In this document: piece by piece, positions 20,183 through 29,350 of the stretch | How positions within the stretch are numbered: position 1 is the first letter of the stretch | Layout: each line of letters begins with the position of its first letter | Source: Methanobrevibacter olleyae | GTDB taxonomy: Archaea > Methanobacteriota > Methanobacteria > Methanobacteriales > Methanobacteriaceae | Direction of reading: 5' to 3' | DNA: 62,287 nucleotides | Assembly: GCF_900114585.1 (NCBI RefSeq) | Contig: NZ_FOTL01000009.1 | Span: 1-62,287, forward strand | Notes under the pieces: generated by a model | Databases searched by the model: none | What the model saw: the letters and a program-made list of their open reading frames with translations, nothing else | What the model was told of the DNA's origin: nothing | Program-made: the position numbers and the translations under genes

Positions 20183-20566
20183 TTATTCTTCCATATCACA
20201 AAATTCAAAATTACTTAATAATTTTTCTCTAAATAATTTAGATATTCTTGAAATACATTGCCTACTATAACCTAATTCCTCAGATAATTGAGTAGTGGTT
20301 CTTTTATCTAAATTGAATAATATATATAACATTAGATTAAGAGGAATTTTACTTTTATGGAAAATTGTACCTGAAAAGTCATTGAAATTAGTTCCACAAT
20401 CTTTACAAGAGTATCTGCGAGTTCTACCTTGGTTTCCTCTATTATTGATATTATAGGATTTACATTTTGGACAATATACTCCATTAACCCAACGGACGCT
20501 CCTAAAGAATGCCATAGCAACCTGATCATCAGGAATTTCTACATTCGGATTAATAATATCTTTCAT
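20183..20566 (-). CDS. Zinc-ribbon/HTH protein like the N-terminus of IS1595-family transposases
   Basis: A four-cysteine zinc ribbon (C32-P-K-C35 ... C54-K-D-C57) is followed by GTIFHKSKIP and a helix-turn-helix (TTQLSEELGYSRQCISRISK, ~residues 91-110). This is the DNA-binding half of IS1595-type transposases, but the DDE catalytic half is missing: the frame ends at residue 127 and no remnant follows. It may be a truncated transposase or a domesticated DNA-binding protein. No Shine-Dalgarno precedes the ATG; a TATA-like stretch lies about 25 bp upstream, so a leaderless transcript is likely. Confidence 0.75.
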   Translation of the reverse strand: MKDIINPNVEIPDDQVAMAFFRSVRWVNGVYCPKCKSYNINNRGNQGRTRRYSCKDCGTNFNDFSGTIFHKSKIPLNLMLYILFNLDKRTTTQLSEELGYSRQCISRISKLFREKLLSNFEFCDMEE

Positions 20567-20689
20567 GATAAAATGTATTAGTATTAAAATATATATAATT
20601 TTTGAAATATTTTCTAGTTAAATAAATTAAGTAAAAAAATTAGAAAAAGTAATAAGTTTATATAAAAATTTTACATAAATATTAAAAAA

Positions 20690-20860
20690 TATATAAAAAA
20701 TAAAAAAATTAAAAAGATTATCTTAAAAATAGAAAAATAGAAATTAGTAATATTTAAAAAATATCTTAAAAAATAGAAATTAGTAATATTTAAAAAGATT
20801 ATCTTAAAAATAGAAATTAGTAATATTTAAAAAAACATCTTAAAAATAGAAAAATATAAA
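20690..20860. repeat. Tandem array, about 37-bp unit, four copies
   Basis: The recurrent segment is TAGAAATTAGTAATATTTAA followed by AAAGATTATCTTAAAAA or a variant. It fills most of the space between purA and the transposase-like gene. Confidence 0.8.
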
Positions 20861-20883
20861 AAAATAAATAAAAAGAATAAGAA

Positions 20884-21906
20884 TTATAATAATTCTTTTC
20901 TTAAATCAATAGTATCCTTTAAGTCCGGTCCAGTAGAAATAATAGTTACCGGCACACCAGTTTCTTGCTCAACTTGTGTAATGAAATCTTTTGTTTCAGC
21001 AGATAAAACACCGAAATCTTGAGTTCTAGCACAATCAGGATACAATCTGTCAACACAGGTTAAAGCAATTTGAGTAGCACCATTTATTCTACAGGATTCC
21101 TTTGCAAGTTCAAAGTCAAAAGTACCGACTCTTCTACGTCTTCCAGTAACAACACCATATTCTTCGATACCTAAATCCTCTGCCTCTTTTTGACTCATTT
21201 CAGTAGCAAAAGGACCTTCACCTACACGAGTAATATAAGCTTTAAAAACATTAATAACTTCATCTACCTTAGTAGGACCTACACCTACATCAGCAGCAAA
21301 GCTACTTGCAGTAGTGTCTTTACTAGTTACAAAAGGATAAGTACCATAGTATAATGAGAGAGCGAAACCTTGTGAACCTTCAATAAACACATCTTCCCCA
21401 TTATCCAAAGCTTCATTAGATACTAAAGAAACATCAGTTAAATAATCTGCAAGTTCTGGAATGTCTTCTGCTCTTTTTGCAGTTCTTAAAACCCTATCTG
21501 CATTAGCTGGCCCACAGCCAGAACCAGTACTGCCTATTTTTTTAGCTAAATGTTCTGAAGATTTATCCCTTTCTTTGTGTTCAGGTGCAATAATAGAGCA
21601 TCGAGGATCTACATATGCTCTTTCTGCAACATTGTATTTACTTAAATAGTCTAATTCATGGAAAAATACTTCAGGATCAACTAAAACTCCTGCACCGATA
21701 AGTAATTTAGCTTCAGTTTGAACAAAACCAGATGGAACAAGTCTTAAACCATATTTTTCTCCATTGAATTCTACTGAATGTCCTGCATTAGGTCCTACTC
21801 CTGCACGAGCAACAATATCTGGTTTATCTTTATCACAAAGGTAAGTAATACATTTCCCTTTACCTTCATCTCCCCAAGCTCCTCCAACTAATATACTACA
21901 AGTCAT
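20884..21906 (-). CDS. purA: Adenylosuccinate synthetase (short archaeal form)
   Basis: PurA joins IMP and aspartate using GTP in AMP synthesis. The phosphate loop [11 protein letters not shown] is at residues 8-18, the conserved [11 protein letters not shown] segment at ~36-46, [10 protein letters not shown] near 127-136, and [13 protein letters not shown] near 250. At 340 residues it is the shortened form seen in methanogens and other archaea. The ATG has AGGAGAATT upstream. It lies alone between the transposase-like gene and the immunity-like cluster. Confidence 0.96.
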   Translation of the reverse strand: MTCSILVGGAWGDEGKGKCITYLCDKDKPDIVARAGVGPNAGHSVEFNGEKYGLRLVPSGFVQTEAKLLIGAGVLVDPEVFFHELDYLSKYNVAERAYVDPRCSIIAPEHKERDKSSEHLAKKIGSTGSGCGPANADRVLRTAKRAEDIPELADYLTDVSLVSNEALDNGEDVFIEGSQGFALSLYYGTYPFVTSKDTTASSFAADVGVGPTKVDEVINVFKAYITRVGEGPFATEMSQKEAEDLGIEEYGVVTGRRRRVGTFDFELAKESCRINGATQIALTCVDRLYPDCARTQDFGVLSAETKDFITQVEQETGVPVTIISTGPDLKDTIDLRKELL

Positions 21907-22198
21907 TTAAATTCTCCTTTAAATAATAAAAATTTTTTATAAAAATAAGTCATTAAATCAATAGAATCAATTAATTAGTTCATAATCTATTGATTAAGGA
22001 TTTTAACTTAAATATGCATATAATAATTAAATAAAATTTTAAATAAATTTAAGAAATTTCATTAAGATTCATAACACATAACATACATATTATATTTTTC
22101 AATGCTTATAAACTTAGCTATTTTTAAGATAAATTTAAGATAAATTTTAAAAAAATAATAAAATTAAAAGACTTTAAAAATAGTTTATTAAGTTATTT

Positions 22199-22286
22199 AA
22201 GCTTCTTTTAGTATTTTTAAAAACTTTGAAGATGGAAACATTCAAGCTTCTTCCAATATCTCTAAAAGCCTTTGAAGATACAAATA
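22199..22286. repeat. Diverged tandem duplication at the 3' end of the 180-residue gene
   Basis: AAGCTTCTT(T/C) ... CTTTGAAGAT occurs at 22199-22232 and again at 22244-22278. The second copy encodes the C-terminus of the gene that ends at 22242; the first lies beyond its stop codon. The two copies have drifted apart, unlike the exact 48-bp case at 22843-22938. Otherwise the 21907-22241 space, which must hold the purA promoter, shows no gene. Confidence 0.65.
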
Positions 22287-22784
22287 TCTTTCATATTTCC
22301 ACTGTTCATTATTTCCTAAAAAAGCATCTAAAACATGTGAGTTCATCTGACGCAAAATAGATAATTGAACAATATTTTTAACATCAATATCTATTTTTCC
22401 TTGAAGAATCAATTGGCCAAAACCAGTACTGATTATAGTATAATCTAAACTCATTAATTCTTCATAAAAATCTAAGTCATGAATAATTTTTAATATACTT
22501 TCACATTCAATAATATCATCATGAAAATCCTCCAATTCTAAATCCCATGATTTTAAAATCCAAATAAAACATTCAATAAGTGGAGTGTTTGGATTATCAA
22601 TTAACCAATCAGATAATTCTGTAAAGGCAATATAAGCTTCTTCACAGCCAAAGGGAGCTAATTCATCAGAAACATCCCAAAAAAATCCATAATTAGCTAT
22701 TTCAATAGCTCTTTTATTAGGAATCTCTCCAAAGAAATAGGTATTATCTTCCAAATAATTATATCCTTTCTCTAATTGTTCCAT
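22242..22784 (-). CDS. Small acidic hypothetical protein, immunity-protein-like
   Basis: I do not recognise a named family. The 180-residue product is acidic, rich in Trp, Tyr and Leu, and mostly alpha-helical in appearance, with the segment EIANYGFFWDVSDELAPFGCEEAYIAFTEL near the N-terminus. It is the last of four small acidic genes on the same strand between dapL and purA, each with a GGTG-type ribosome binding site (here GGTGTATTT). This composition and clustering are like those of immunity proteins of polymorphic toxins, but no toxin gene is near. Function is inferred from context only. Confidence 0.6.
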   Translation of the reverse strand: MEQLEKGYNYLEDNTYFFGEIPNKRAIEIANYGFFWDVSDELAPFGCEEAYIAFTELSDWLIDNPNTPLIECFIWILKSWDLELEDFHDDIIECESILKIIHDLDFYEELMSLDYTIISTGFGQLILQGKIDIDVKNIVQLSILRQMNSHVLDAFLGNNEQWKYERYLYLQRLLEILEEA

Positions 22785-22842
22785 AAATACACCAAAATAA
22801 TCATCTTAATAGATAGACATCTATACAATATAATAAAGTTAA

Positions 22843-22938
22843 ATATAAGTTTATACTTATTTTAAAGGAAACTCTTCACAAAGTAAATCTATATAAGTTT
22901 ATACTTATTTTAAAGGAAACTCTTCACAAAGTAAATCT
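22843..22938. repeat. Exact 48-bp tandem duplication spanning a stop codon
   Basis: Copies at 22843-22890 and 22891-22938 are identical. The second includes the last ten codons and the stop of the gene ending at 22905; the first is a non-coding copy downstream. Perfect identity points to a very recent event. Confidence 0.95.
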
Positions 22939-23564
22939 TCACCATATTCTTTATCTGTTCCTTTTTTATTCCAATAATCTAAATAATAGAGCATCCAATT
23001 ATTAGAGGCTCTTTTAATATCATCATCACTTAATGATTCAAAATCATTAAAACAATTAATATAATCGCCACCAACAACAACAGCTATATTTTCACATTCA
23101 AAAGATAATAAAAAGTCATAATCTTCATTTTCCTTTTTAAATACATCCTGAAGATTCCTATTATTAATTAAAACTTTTTTATTTTTATATTCTTTTATAA
23201 TTTTATTTAAATAATCATGATTCTGGAATTTAAATTTTATTATATCTTTTCTAAATTCTTCATAAAAATAAGGAAATTTTTCAGTTAAATATTCATTAGA
23301 ATTAACTAAATTATCTAAATAATCTATATTAAATTTTAAAAAACTTAAATCCTCTTTTTCATTAAAATATAAAGCTAAATAAATATTTTGACCAAAACGA
23401 ATAGCTAATTCACCTTTATATGAATTATCAAAAATAGTTTGAGAGGAAATTTTAAGATTTTCAAATTCCAAATATAAAGAATTAGAATTATTATCTATTT
23501 CTAACCAAATCCATTTTCCTTGTGAAATCGCTTCTTCTATTATTTCTTTTGATCTATTATTCAT
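22905..23564 (-). CDS. Small acidic hypothetical protein, immunity-like
   Basis: The 219-residue product (start at 23564, set by GTGATTTTT; the longer frame to 23630 has only a low-complexity N-terminus) has no family I can name. It begins with IIEEAISQGKWIWLEIDN, has alternating beta-like and helical segments, many Asp, Glu, Asn and aromatic residues, and ends DLLCEEFPLK. The neighbouring genes on both sides are similar in size and composition. The last ten codons and stop lie in an exact 48-bp tandem duplication. An immunity or antitoxin role is a guess from context. Confidence 0.6.
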   Translation of the reverse strand: MNNRSKEIIEEAISQGKWIWLEIDNNSNSLYLEFENLKISSQTIFDNSYKGELAIRFGQNIYLALYFNEKEDLSFLKFNIDYLDNLVNSNEYLTEKFPYFYEEFRKDIIKFKFQNHDYLNKIIKEYKNKKVLINNRNLQDVFKKENEDYDFLLSFECENIAVVVGGDYINCFNDFESLSDDDIKRASNNWMLYYLDYWNKKGTDKEYGEDLLCEEFPLK

Positions 23565-23629
23565 AAAAATCACTAATGAAAAAATATATTGAATTAAACA
23601 AAATTGAATAAATTGAATTAAATAAGTCA

Positions 23630-23757
23630 AATAAATTAAATTAAATAAATTAAATAAATTAAATTAAATTAAATAAATTAAATAAATTAAATTAAATAAA
23701 TTAATTAAATTAAATAAATTAAATAAATTAAATAAGTTAAATAAGTTAAATAAAAAC
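23630..23757. repeat. Low-complexity AATTAAATAAATT array
   Basis: A continuous run built from AATTAAATA and AAATAAATT units fills the space between two immunity-like genes. It looks like simple slippage sequence. Confidence 0.85.
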
Positions 23758-23759
23758 AA

Positions 23760-24380
23760 TTAATTTTCTTTATTTAATTCAATAAAATCTTGAAGTGCAC
23801 CGTCCATTGAATATTCTACACCATCAAAGTGTTTTTTCCAATTAAAGTTTTTAATTAAAATTCTTTCATCTAGAGATTCATTCCAACCAATCTCAAAACC
23901 ATAATCTTTAAGAGTTTTTGCTATCTTTTTAGCTATCTCTAAGCCTTTTTCTTCATCATATTCAAAATCGCCAAAAGCAATAAATAGATCATTATCTTCA
24001 ATTACATTTTCAATATCTTCAAAGCTATAAAAACAAAATCCATAAGGAGAATACTTATTATTTCTTAAATGTGTAAATAATTCAAAAGAATCCTGAATTC
24101 CTTCTTCAATATCATAACCTGCATTATGAATAGAGATAATATTTTCTTTTGTTAAGTCTAAAAAAGCATTCTTTAAACTAATAAAATCATCTGAATCCTC
24201 ATTAATTTCCTTTAAATTGTTTTTGTTTTCTAAAAAAAGTTTTAAAATCAAATCATCTGAAATATTCTCTTCAATAAACTCATCACCAATCACTTCTAAA
24301 ATTTCATCATCTGAATAAAATCCAGATTTAATTAATAATTGAATTTCATAATTAATTTCATCAATCAGCTCTTGATTCAT
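23760..24380 (-). CDS. DUF6891-like protein
   Basis: The 206-residue product shows patterns I associate with DUF6891: LTKENIISIHNAGYDIEEG, then GFCFYSFEDIENVIEDNDLF, IAFGDFEYDEE, and a C-terminal KDYGFEIGWNESLDERILIK. The N-terminal ~60 residues are helical and acidic. The family is found in bacteria and is not characterised; its distribution resembles that of immunity proteins. GGTGTTTTT precedes the ATG. It lies 59 bp downstream of the DUF6882-like gene on the same strand, so the two are probably co-transcribed. The family call was made by eye. Confidence 0.65.
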   Translation of the reverse strand: MNQELIDEINYEIQLLIKSGFYSDDEILEVIGDEFIEENISDDLILKLFLENKNNLKEINEDSDDFISLKNAFLDLTKENIISIHNAGYDIEEGIQDSFELFTHLRNNKYSPYGFCFYSFEDIENVIEDNDLFIAFGDFEYDEEKGLEIAKKIAKTLKDYGFEIGWNESLDERILIKNFNWKKHFDGVEYSMDGALQDFIELNKEN

Positions 24381-24439
24381 AAAAACACCTTTAAAGACTT
24401 AAAAAATTAATCCGAATTAAGCAATCATAAATTGAAATA

Positions 24440-25120
24440 TTAAGCTTTTATAACTTTAATACTTTGAATATTTTTTCTTTCAGTTAAACCAATAACCACT
24501 CTATCATCACCAACTTTTACAAGTGAAAAATCATCCCTTTCTTTATATTCATATCCTTTTATCTCAGCATATGATTTTAAAGCTTTTCTATGATTTATTT
24601 CAAATCTGCGATGGAAATCATTGATAATATTTGCAAATACATCAGGATCATCAGTTAGTTGAATATCATCAGACTTAATAGTAACAAAGAATACAAAGCT
24701 ACCATAATTAACTGCACAGTATGCATCATTATCAAACAAAGATGATATAGTCATAGTTAAAATATGGGCTTCATTAAAACTTGCTGAGAATACATTTTCA
24801 ATAAATTGACTAATGTTTTGTTTCTCACCAAATTCCTTTACTGCCTTAGCTTCTTCTATAAGTTCTTCTGGAAAGCCAATTTCTTTGTTATCCCAAGCCC
24901 AAGACCATGTAAATTCATTAGGGTCTAAAAATCCAATAAGTTGAATAGGAAATTCCATATTATTAAATCTAACCGTTCCATTTTCAATATCCAATTCTGG
25001 TTCAGCATCTCCAACAAGATTGGATAATATTTCTTGTTTTTCTAATGCTAAAGCACCATATTTAGAGAATAAATCTTGTAAATCATCACGTTCTTCAATT
25101 AAAAGAGAATTAAGTTCCAT
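24440..25120 (-). CDS. DUF6882-like protein
   Basis: The 226-residue product resembles DUF6882: a helical start (LFSKYGALALEKQEILSNL), then FPIQLIGFLDPNEFTWSWAW followed by DNKEIGFPEELIEEAKAVKE, and a DDPDVFANIINDF segment. Proteins of this type occur in bacteria as small cytoplasmic proteins of unknown role, often among immunity-like genes. GGTGAAAAA precedes the ATG. It is first of the four-gene acidic cluster and follows dapL by 44 bp, so it may be transcribed with dapL. The family call was made by eye from the Trp-rich WSWAW motif. Confidence 0.65.
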   Translation of the reverse strand: MELNSLLIEERDDLQDLFSKYGALALEKQEILSNLVGDAEPELDIENGTVRFNNMEFPIQLIGFLDPNEFTWSWAWDNKEIGFPEELIEEAKAVKEFGEKQNISQFIENVFSASFNEAHILTMTISSLFDNDAYCAVNYGSFVFFVTIKSDDIQLTDDPDVFANIINDFHRRFEINHRKALKSYAEIKGYEYKERDDFSLVKVGDDRVVIGLTERKNIQSIKVIKA

Positions 25121-25164
25121 TTTTTCACCAATAAAAATATAATTAAGATTAAATTGAAATTAAA

Positions 25165-26397
25165 TTAGAAAGACAATTTAGAAATTCTACCCATAGCTTC
25201 TTTAGTGTTTTCCAAAGTATTAAATGCAGTTAATCTTAAATAGCCTTCTCCACTTGGACCAAATCCAGAACCTGGAGTACCAACAATATTTGCTTTTTCT
25301 AAGAGAAGGTCAAAAAAGTCCCAAGATTCCATATCATTTGGAGTTTTTACCCAGATGTAAGGGGAATTTACTCCGCCATAAACATTTAATCCAATTGCAG
25401 ATAAACTTTCACGAATAATTCTTGCATTTTCTAAGTAATACTCAATGTTTTCTATGATTTCTTTTTGACCTTCTTTAGTATAAACTGCCTCAGCAGCCTT
25501 TTGAACAGGATAGGAAACACCATTAAATTTAGTAGTTTGTCTTCTATTCCATAATAGATTAACTGATTGTTCATTACCTTCACTATCTTTAATTTTAATT
25601 TCTTTAGGAACAACAGTATATGCACAACGTGTACCAGTAAATCCTGCGGTTTTTGAGAAACTTCTAAACTCAATAGCTACTTCTTTAGCACCTTCAATTT
25701 CATAGATTGTATGAGGAACATTGTCTTCACTAATAAAAGCTTCATATGCAGCATCAAATAAGATAAGTGCATCATTTTCCTTTGCATATTCTACAAATTT
25801 AGCTAATTGATCTTTAGTTAAAGTAGTTCCAGTAGGGTTATTTGGGAAACAAAGATAGATTAAATCTACTTTTTCACTTGGAAGTTCTGGTACAAAGTTA
25901 TTTTCTTCTCTACATGGAAGATATACAATATTTTCATACATTCCATCATCTTTAATTATACCAGACCTACCAGCCATTACATTAGTATCAACATAAACTG
26001 GATAAACTGGATCAGTTACTGCAATAACATTATCCAAAGCAAAGATTTCTTGAATATTAGCAGCATCACATTTTGCACCATCAGAAATAAATACTTCATC
26101 AAGGTCTAAATCTATGCCCCATCTATTAAAATCATTTTTTATAATAGCCTCTGCTAAAAAATCATATCCTTGTTCAGGACCATATCCCATAAAAGAATTT
26201 ACATCTGCCATCTCATCAACAGCATCTTTAAAAGCATTGATTACACTAGGAACTAAAGGTTTTGTTACATCACCAATACCCATTTTAATAACATTTTTAC
26301 CAGGGTTTTCTTCCATATATTTAGTAGCACGTCTATTTACTTCAACAAAAAGGTAACTACTCTCTAATAATAGATAGTTTTCATTAATTTTAACCAT
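25165..26397 (-). CDS. dapL: LL-diaminopimelate aminotransferase
   Basis: DapL converts tetrahydrodipicolinate directly to LL-diaminopimelate for lysine synthesis, a route known from methanogens, plants and some bacteria. Family features: [20 protein letters not shown] at the N-terminus, the [11 protein letters not shown] segment (PLP contacts), and the Schiff-base lysine in [14 protein letters not shown]. The frame opens at 26427, but the ATG at 26397 follows GAGGTTATAT and matches the family start, giving 410 residues. It is followed at 44 bp by the immunity-like cluster. Confidence 0.95.
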   Translation of the reverse strand: MVKINENYLLLESSYLFVEVNRRATKYMEENPGKNVIKMGIGDVTKPLVPSVINAFKDAVDEMADVNSFMGYGPEQGYDFLAEAIIKNDFNRWGIDLDLDEVFISDGAKCDAANIQEIFALDNVIAVTDPVYPVYVDTNVMAGRSGIIKDDGMYENIVYLPCREENNFVPELPSEKVDLIYLCFPNNPTGTTLTKDQLAKFVEYAKENDALILFDAAYEAFISEDNVPHTIYEIEGAKEVAIEFRSFSKTAGFTGTRCAYTVVPKEIKIKDSEGNEQSVNLLWNRRQTTKFNGVSYPVQKAAEAVYTKEGQKEIIENIEYYLENARIIRESLSAIGLNVYGGVNSPYIWVKTPNDMESWDFFDLLLEKANIVGTPGSGFGPSGEGYLRLTAFNTLENTKEAMGRISKLSF

Positions 26398-26951
26398 ATA
26401 TATAACCTCAAACAATAATTCAAACAATTAAAATTATTCGTTAAAATAATCTCAAAGATAAAACTCATAATAAATATTAAAAATAAAATCTCTTAAATCA
26501 ATTTTAAAAAATAAAAATAATCTAAAATTAATTTAATTAATAATTTCTAACTATTTAACACTTAATATGTTTATTAAATATATTATATAAAATTGTGTAT
26601 TAAAAAATTAGAAATATAAATTATAATTTTAAAAATTTCAAAAGTATTTAATAAAAAAAACTTCCCTTTAAACTTAAAAACATAAAAAGTATTTAATAAA
26701 AAACTTCCCTTTAAACTTAAAAACATAAAAAGTATTTAATAAAAAATTTCTCTTTAAGAAATTTCAAAACTAATGTATAAATAAAATAAAAAAGATATAG
26801 ATATAACACTATAAGATAATATATTATTTACTTATATTTATTTTATATTATAGATATAATCTATTGATTTTAAAAAAATCATTAATTAAAAAAATGCTTG
26901 TATAAAATTATAATTTTTGATATTAAAAATAAAGATTAATTCGGTGAAAAA
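26398..26951. other. Divergent intergenic region between dapL and the 658-residue gene
   Basis: Promoters for both genes should be here. The centre contains a tandem array at 26637-26760. I see no coding region. Confidence 0.45.
26637..26760. repeat. Tandem array, about 43-bp unit, three copies
   Basis: The unit is AAAAGTATTTAATAAAAAAC followed by TTCCCTTTAAACTTAAAAACAT. The third copy is diverged. Confidence 0.85.
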
Positions 26952-28928
26952 ATGAAAGAAATAACAACAATATTGCTTATTCTTATAGCAGTTATTGGAA
27001 TAATTTCTATAATAATTGTTAAATTATATTATAGAGATAAGGAAAAAGATGATGAAAAAGAAAAATTAGAAGAGTTTATTAACAGTACTAAAGCTGATTA
27101 TGATAATGAAAAACGTAGAAAAGTTAGAAAAACTACAAATAAAAACCGTACTAATCTCAGCCAAGCACAAGAATATGCTAAGACAATTGATATTGTTGAA
27201 AATGAAAATCTAGGAGAAACAAGTGCTTTACTTAGACAAAGAAGAAAAGCTATGGAAAATGCTCCTAAAAAACAAGTGAGAAAAGTTAAAAGAATACATC
27301 CTGAAGCAGTTAATGGCCCTAAAAAACAGGTTATCCCTAAAAAAGTTAAAAGAACTCCTAATAGGATAAAAACTCAAATGAATAAAGAAGAAGAGATTGA
27401 ATCTTTCCAGGAACCTATTAAACCACAACATACCTCAACAATTAAAAGTGCTCAACAGAAAAAAGCACAACCTAAAGCTCGTCAAGTACCAATGACTGAA
27501 AAACAAAAAGAATTCATTGCTAAAGATGCTAATAAATTAGTTATTGAAGATAGTGATAATGCAGTGAAAGTTGTTAAATCTATTAAATCCTCAGATACTA
27601 TTGCAGAAGTAAAAGAATCTTCTAAAATAGAAGATAAAACTGTGAAAGTAGATGAAAAAGATGAAATAGTTAAAAAAGCTGAAGCAGATACTGCAGAAAT
27701 AATTAAGAAAATTGAAGAGGCTAAAGAGGAAGTAGAAGATAAATTAGCAGATACTACAATAGATAAAACTGAAGAAATTAAAGAAGCTGTTAAAGAAGAA
27801 TTAAGTGAAACTAAAGTAGAAGAAGCTAAAGAAACTCCAGAGATAGAATCTACAATTGAAGCAGAACCTAGATTAGAAGAAATTGAAACTGCAATTGAAA
27901 CCGAACCAAAAATAGAAGAAACAAAACCTACAACTGAAACCGAACCAAAAATAGAAGAAACAAAACCCACAACTGAAACCGAATCAAGAGTAAAAGAGGC
28001 TAAATCTACTATAACCGAAGGGGCATCAAAAGTAAGTGATAAGATTTCTCAAGTAGCAGAAAAAGTCTATAACGATGACCTTCATCTTATTCTTAATAAA
28101 GATAAAAAAGTAGAAGTAGATGAAACTCCTGAAAATGACTTTGTTACAATTAATTCTGATAGTGAAAGTAGTTCTCAAAATAAGGAATTAATTAGTAGTG
28201 CTATTAAATCTATTAGAAACTTCAGAAAACCAAATGTTCCAGAAGAACCAGTTATTGAAAAAATTAAAGATGACATAATACCTAATGATTATGCTCAAGA
28301 CTTTGGAGATGGAATTGAATACATTGGAGATACTATTACAATAACTCCAATTCATGAAGAAGAAAGAGATTTAGCTAATAATCAACCAAATGAAGATGTA
28401 GATAAAATTTATAAAGAGATTAATAAAGAGTCTTACAATAAAACAGATGATGATGAATTATCTGAATCTTTTGAAGATGTTACTGATGAAACTTCCGAAA
28501 AAGATGCAAATGTCTACACTAAAGAAGATTATCTAAAAACCGAAAATAAAGAAAAAGAGAAAAAACATAGAGCTGAAAACACTAAAAAGATTTTAGGTTC
28601 AAAAGGCATTAGTGAGGAAGAACTCCATAAAATAGCTGAAGCTAAAGCAAATTCTAAACTTACAAGAAAAGCTAGCCCTGCAAAAGAAGAGCCTGTTGAA
28701 GAAGGTCAAAAAAGATTAATGCTACATAAGTACAGAACTGATGTTGAAGAAGTTTACATCAATGGAACATTGTTTGAACTTAAAGTTGGCCAAATCATAA
28801 TGTTTGATATTAAAGGCGAAACTTATTCAAGCCAAATCTTAAAACTTAAACCAGGTTATATTGGAGTTAGATACAGATCTAAAAAGATTTGGGTAAAATC
28901 TAACAGCGTTAAAAAGATTTTAAAATAA
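26952..28928 (+). CDS. Large charged protein with N-terminal membrane anchor
   Basis: One hydrophobic helix (about residues 5-26) is followed by basic residues, so the body is probably cytoplasmic. A basic section (about 30-180) precedes a long acidic, Lys/Glu/Thr-rich region with 11-residue repeats (EETKPTTETEP) near residues 320-350. The last ~65 residues form a compact domain (LHKYRTDVEEVYINGTLFEL then KVGQIIMFDIKGETY) that looks like a small beta-barrel. I recognise no family. GGTGAAAAA precedes the ATG. The layout suggests a membrane-tethered scaffold, with the C-terminal barrel binding nucleic acid or protein; this is inference. Confidence 0.7.
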   Translation: MKEITTILLILIAVIGIISIIIVKLYYRDKEKDDEKEKLEEFINSTKADYDNEKRRKVRKTTNKNRTNLSQAQEYAKTIDIVENENLGETSALLRQRRKAMENAPKKQVRKVKRIHPEAVNGPKKQVIPKKVKRTPNRIKTQMNKEEEIESFQEPIKPQHTSTIKSAQQKKAQPKARQVPMTEKQKEFIAKDANKLVIEDSDNAVKVVKSIKSSDTIAEVKESSKIEDKTVKVDEKDEIVKKAEADTAEIIKKIEEAKEEVEDKLADTTIDKTEEIKEAVKEELSETKVEEAKETPEIESTIEAEPRLEEIETAIETEPKIEETKPTTETEPKIEETKPTTETESRVKEAKSTITEGASKVSDKISQVAEKVYNDDLHLILNKDKKVEVDETPENDFVTINSDSESSSQNKELISSAIKSIRNFRKPNVPEEPVIEKIKDDIIPNDYAQDFGDGIEYIGDTITITPIHEEERDLANNQPNEDVDKIYKEINKESYNKTDDDELSESFEDVTDETSEKDANVYTKEDYLKTENKEKEKKHRAENTKKILGSKGISEEELHKIAEAKANSKLTRKASPAKEEPVEEGQKRLMLHKYRTDVEEVYINGTLFELKVGQIIMFDIKGETYSSQILKLKPGYIGVRYRSKKIWVKSNSVKKILK

Positions 28929-28939
28929 TTTAAATAATT

Positions 28940-28960
28940 AAAATAGTTTTAAACTATTTT
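28940..28960 (+). terminator. Hairpin after the 658-residue gene
   Basis: AAAATAGT (28940-28947) pairs with ACTATTTT (28953-28960) around a five-base loop, followed by a T-rich tract. It starts about 11 bp after the stop codon. The rest of the space to 29326 is AT-rich and shows nothing else. Confidence 0.55.
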
Positions 28961-29326
28961 AATTCACTTTATTTTTAATATCTTTTTAGATTTAATAATT
29001 TTTTATTATTAATTTGTTAAAACATTAAATAAATTTGTTTAAATTAAAAAAAAACCGAATTAATCTTTAAATAAATTTATTATCTTTTTCTATTATTTTT
29101 TTATTTTTTAAAATATTTTTAAAAACTATTTTTAAACCATAAACTCCTTTTTTATTTTAATGATCTTCTATTTAAAAAAATATATTGTATTAATATTAAC
29201 GAAGAAATTAAAAAAAGATGATGAAAAATAAAAAAGACTTAAAAAAGCTAAATTAAAATAAAATGATTAAATATAGAAATTAAATGAAATAAAATGGTTA
29301 AGAAATTAACTAAAAATAAAAAAAGA

Positions 29327-29350
29327 ATTATGCTCACTTATGAGCATAAT
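29327..29350 (-). terminator. Perfect 10-bp hairpin overlapping the gltX stop codon
   Basis: ATTATGCTCA (29327-29336) and TGAGCATAAT (29341-29350) form a perfect stem with loop CTTA. The stem includes the last five codons and the TGA of gltX. On the minus strand it is followed by CTTTTTTTATTTTTAG, so it looks like an intrinsic-type terminator built into the coding sequence. Confidence 0.7.

Noticed and set aside
27482-27970. 162-residue frame antisense to the acidic repeat region
   Set aside because: It is the mirror of the GAA/ACT-rich repeats in the 658-residue gene, giving an artificial Ser/Val/Ile-rich sequence.
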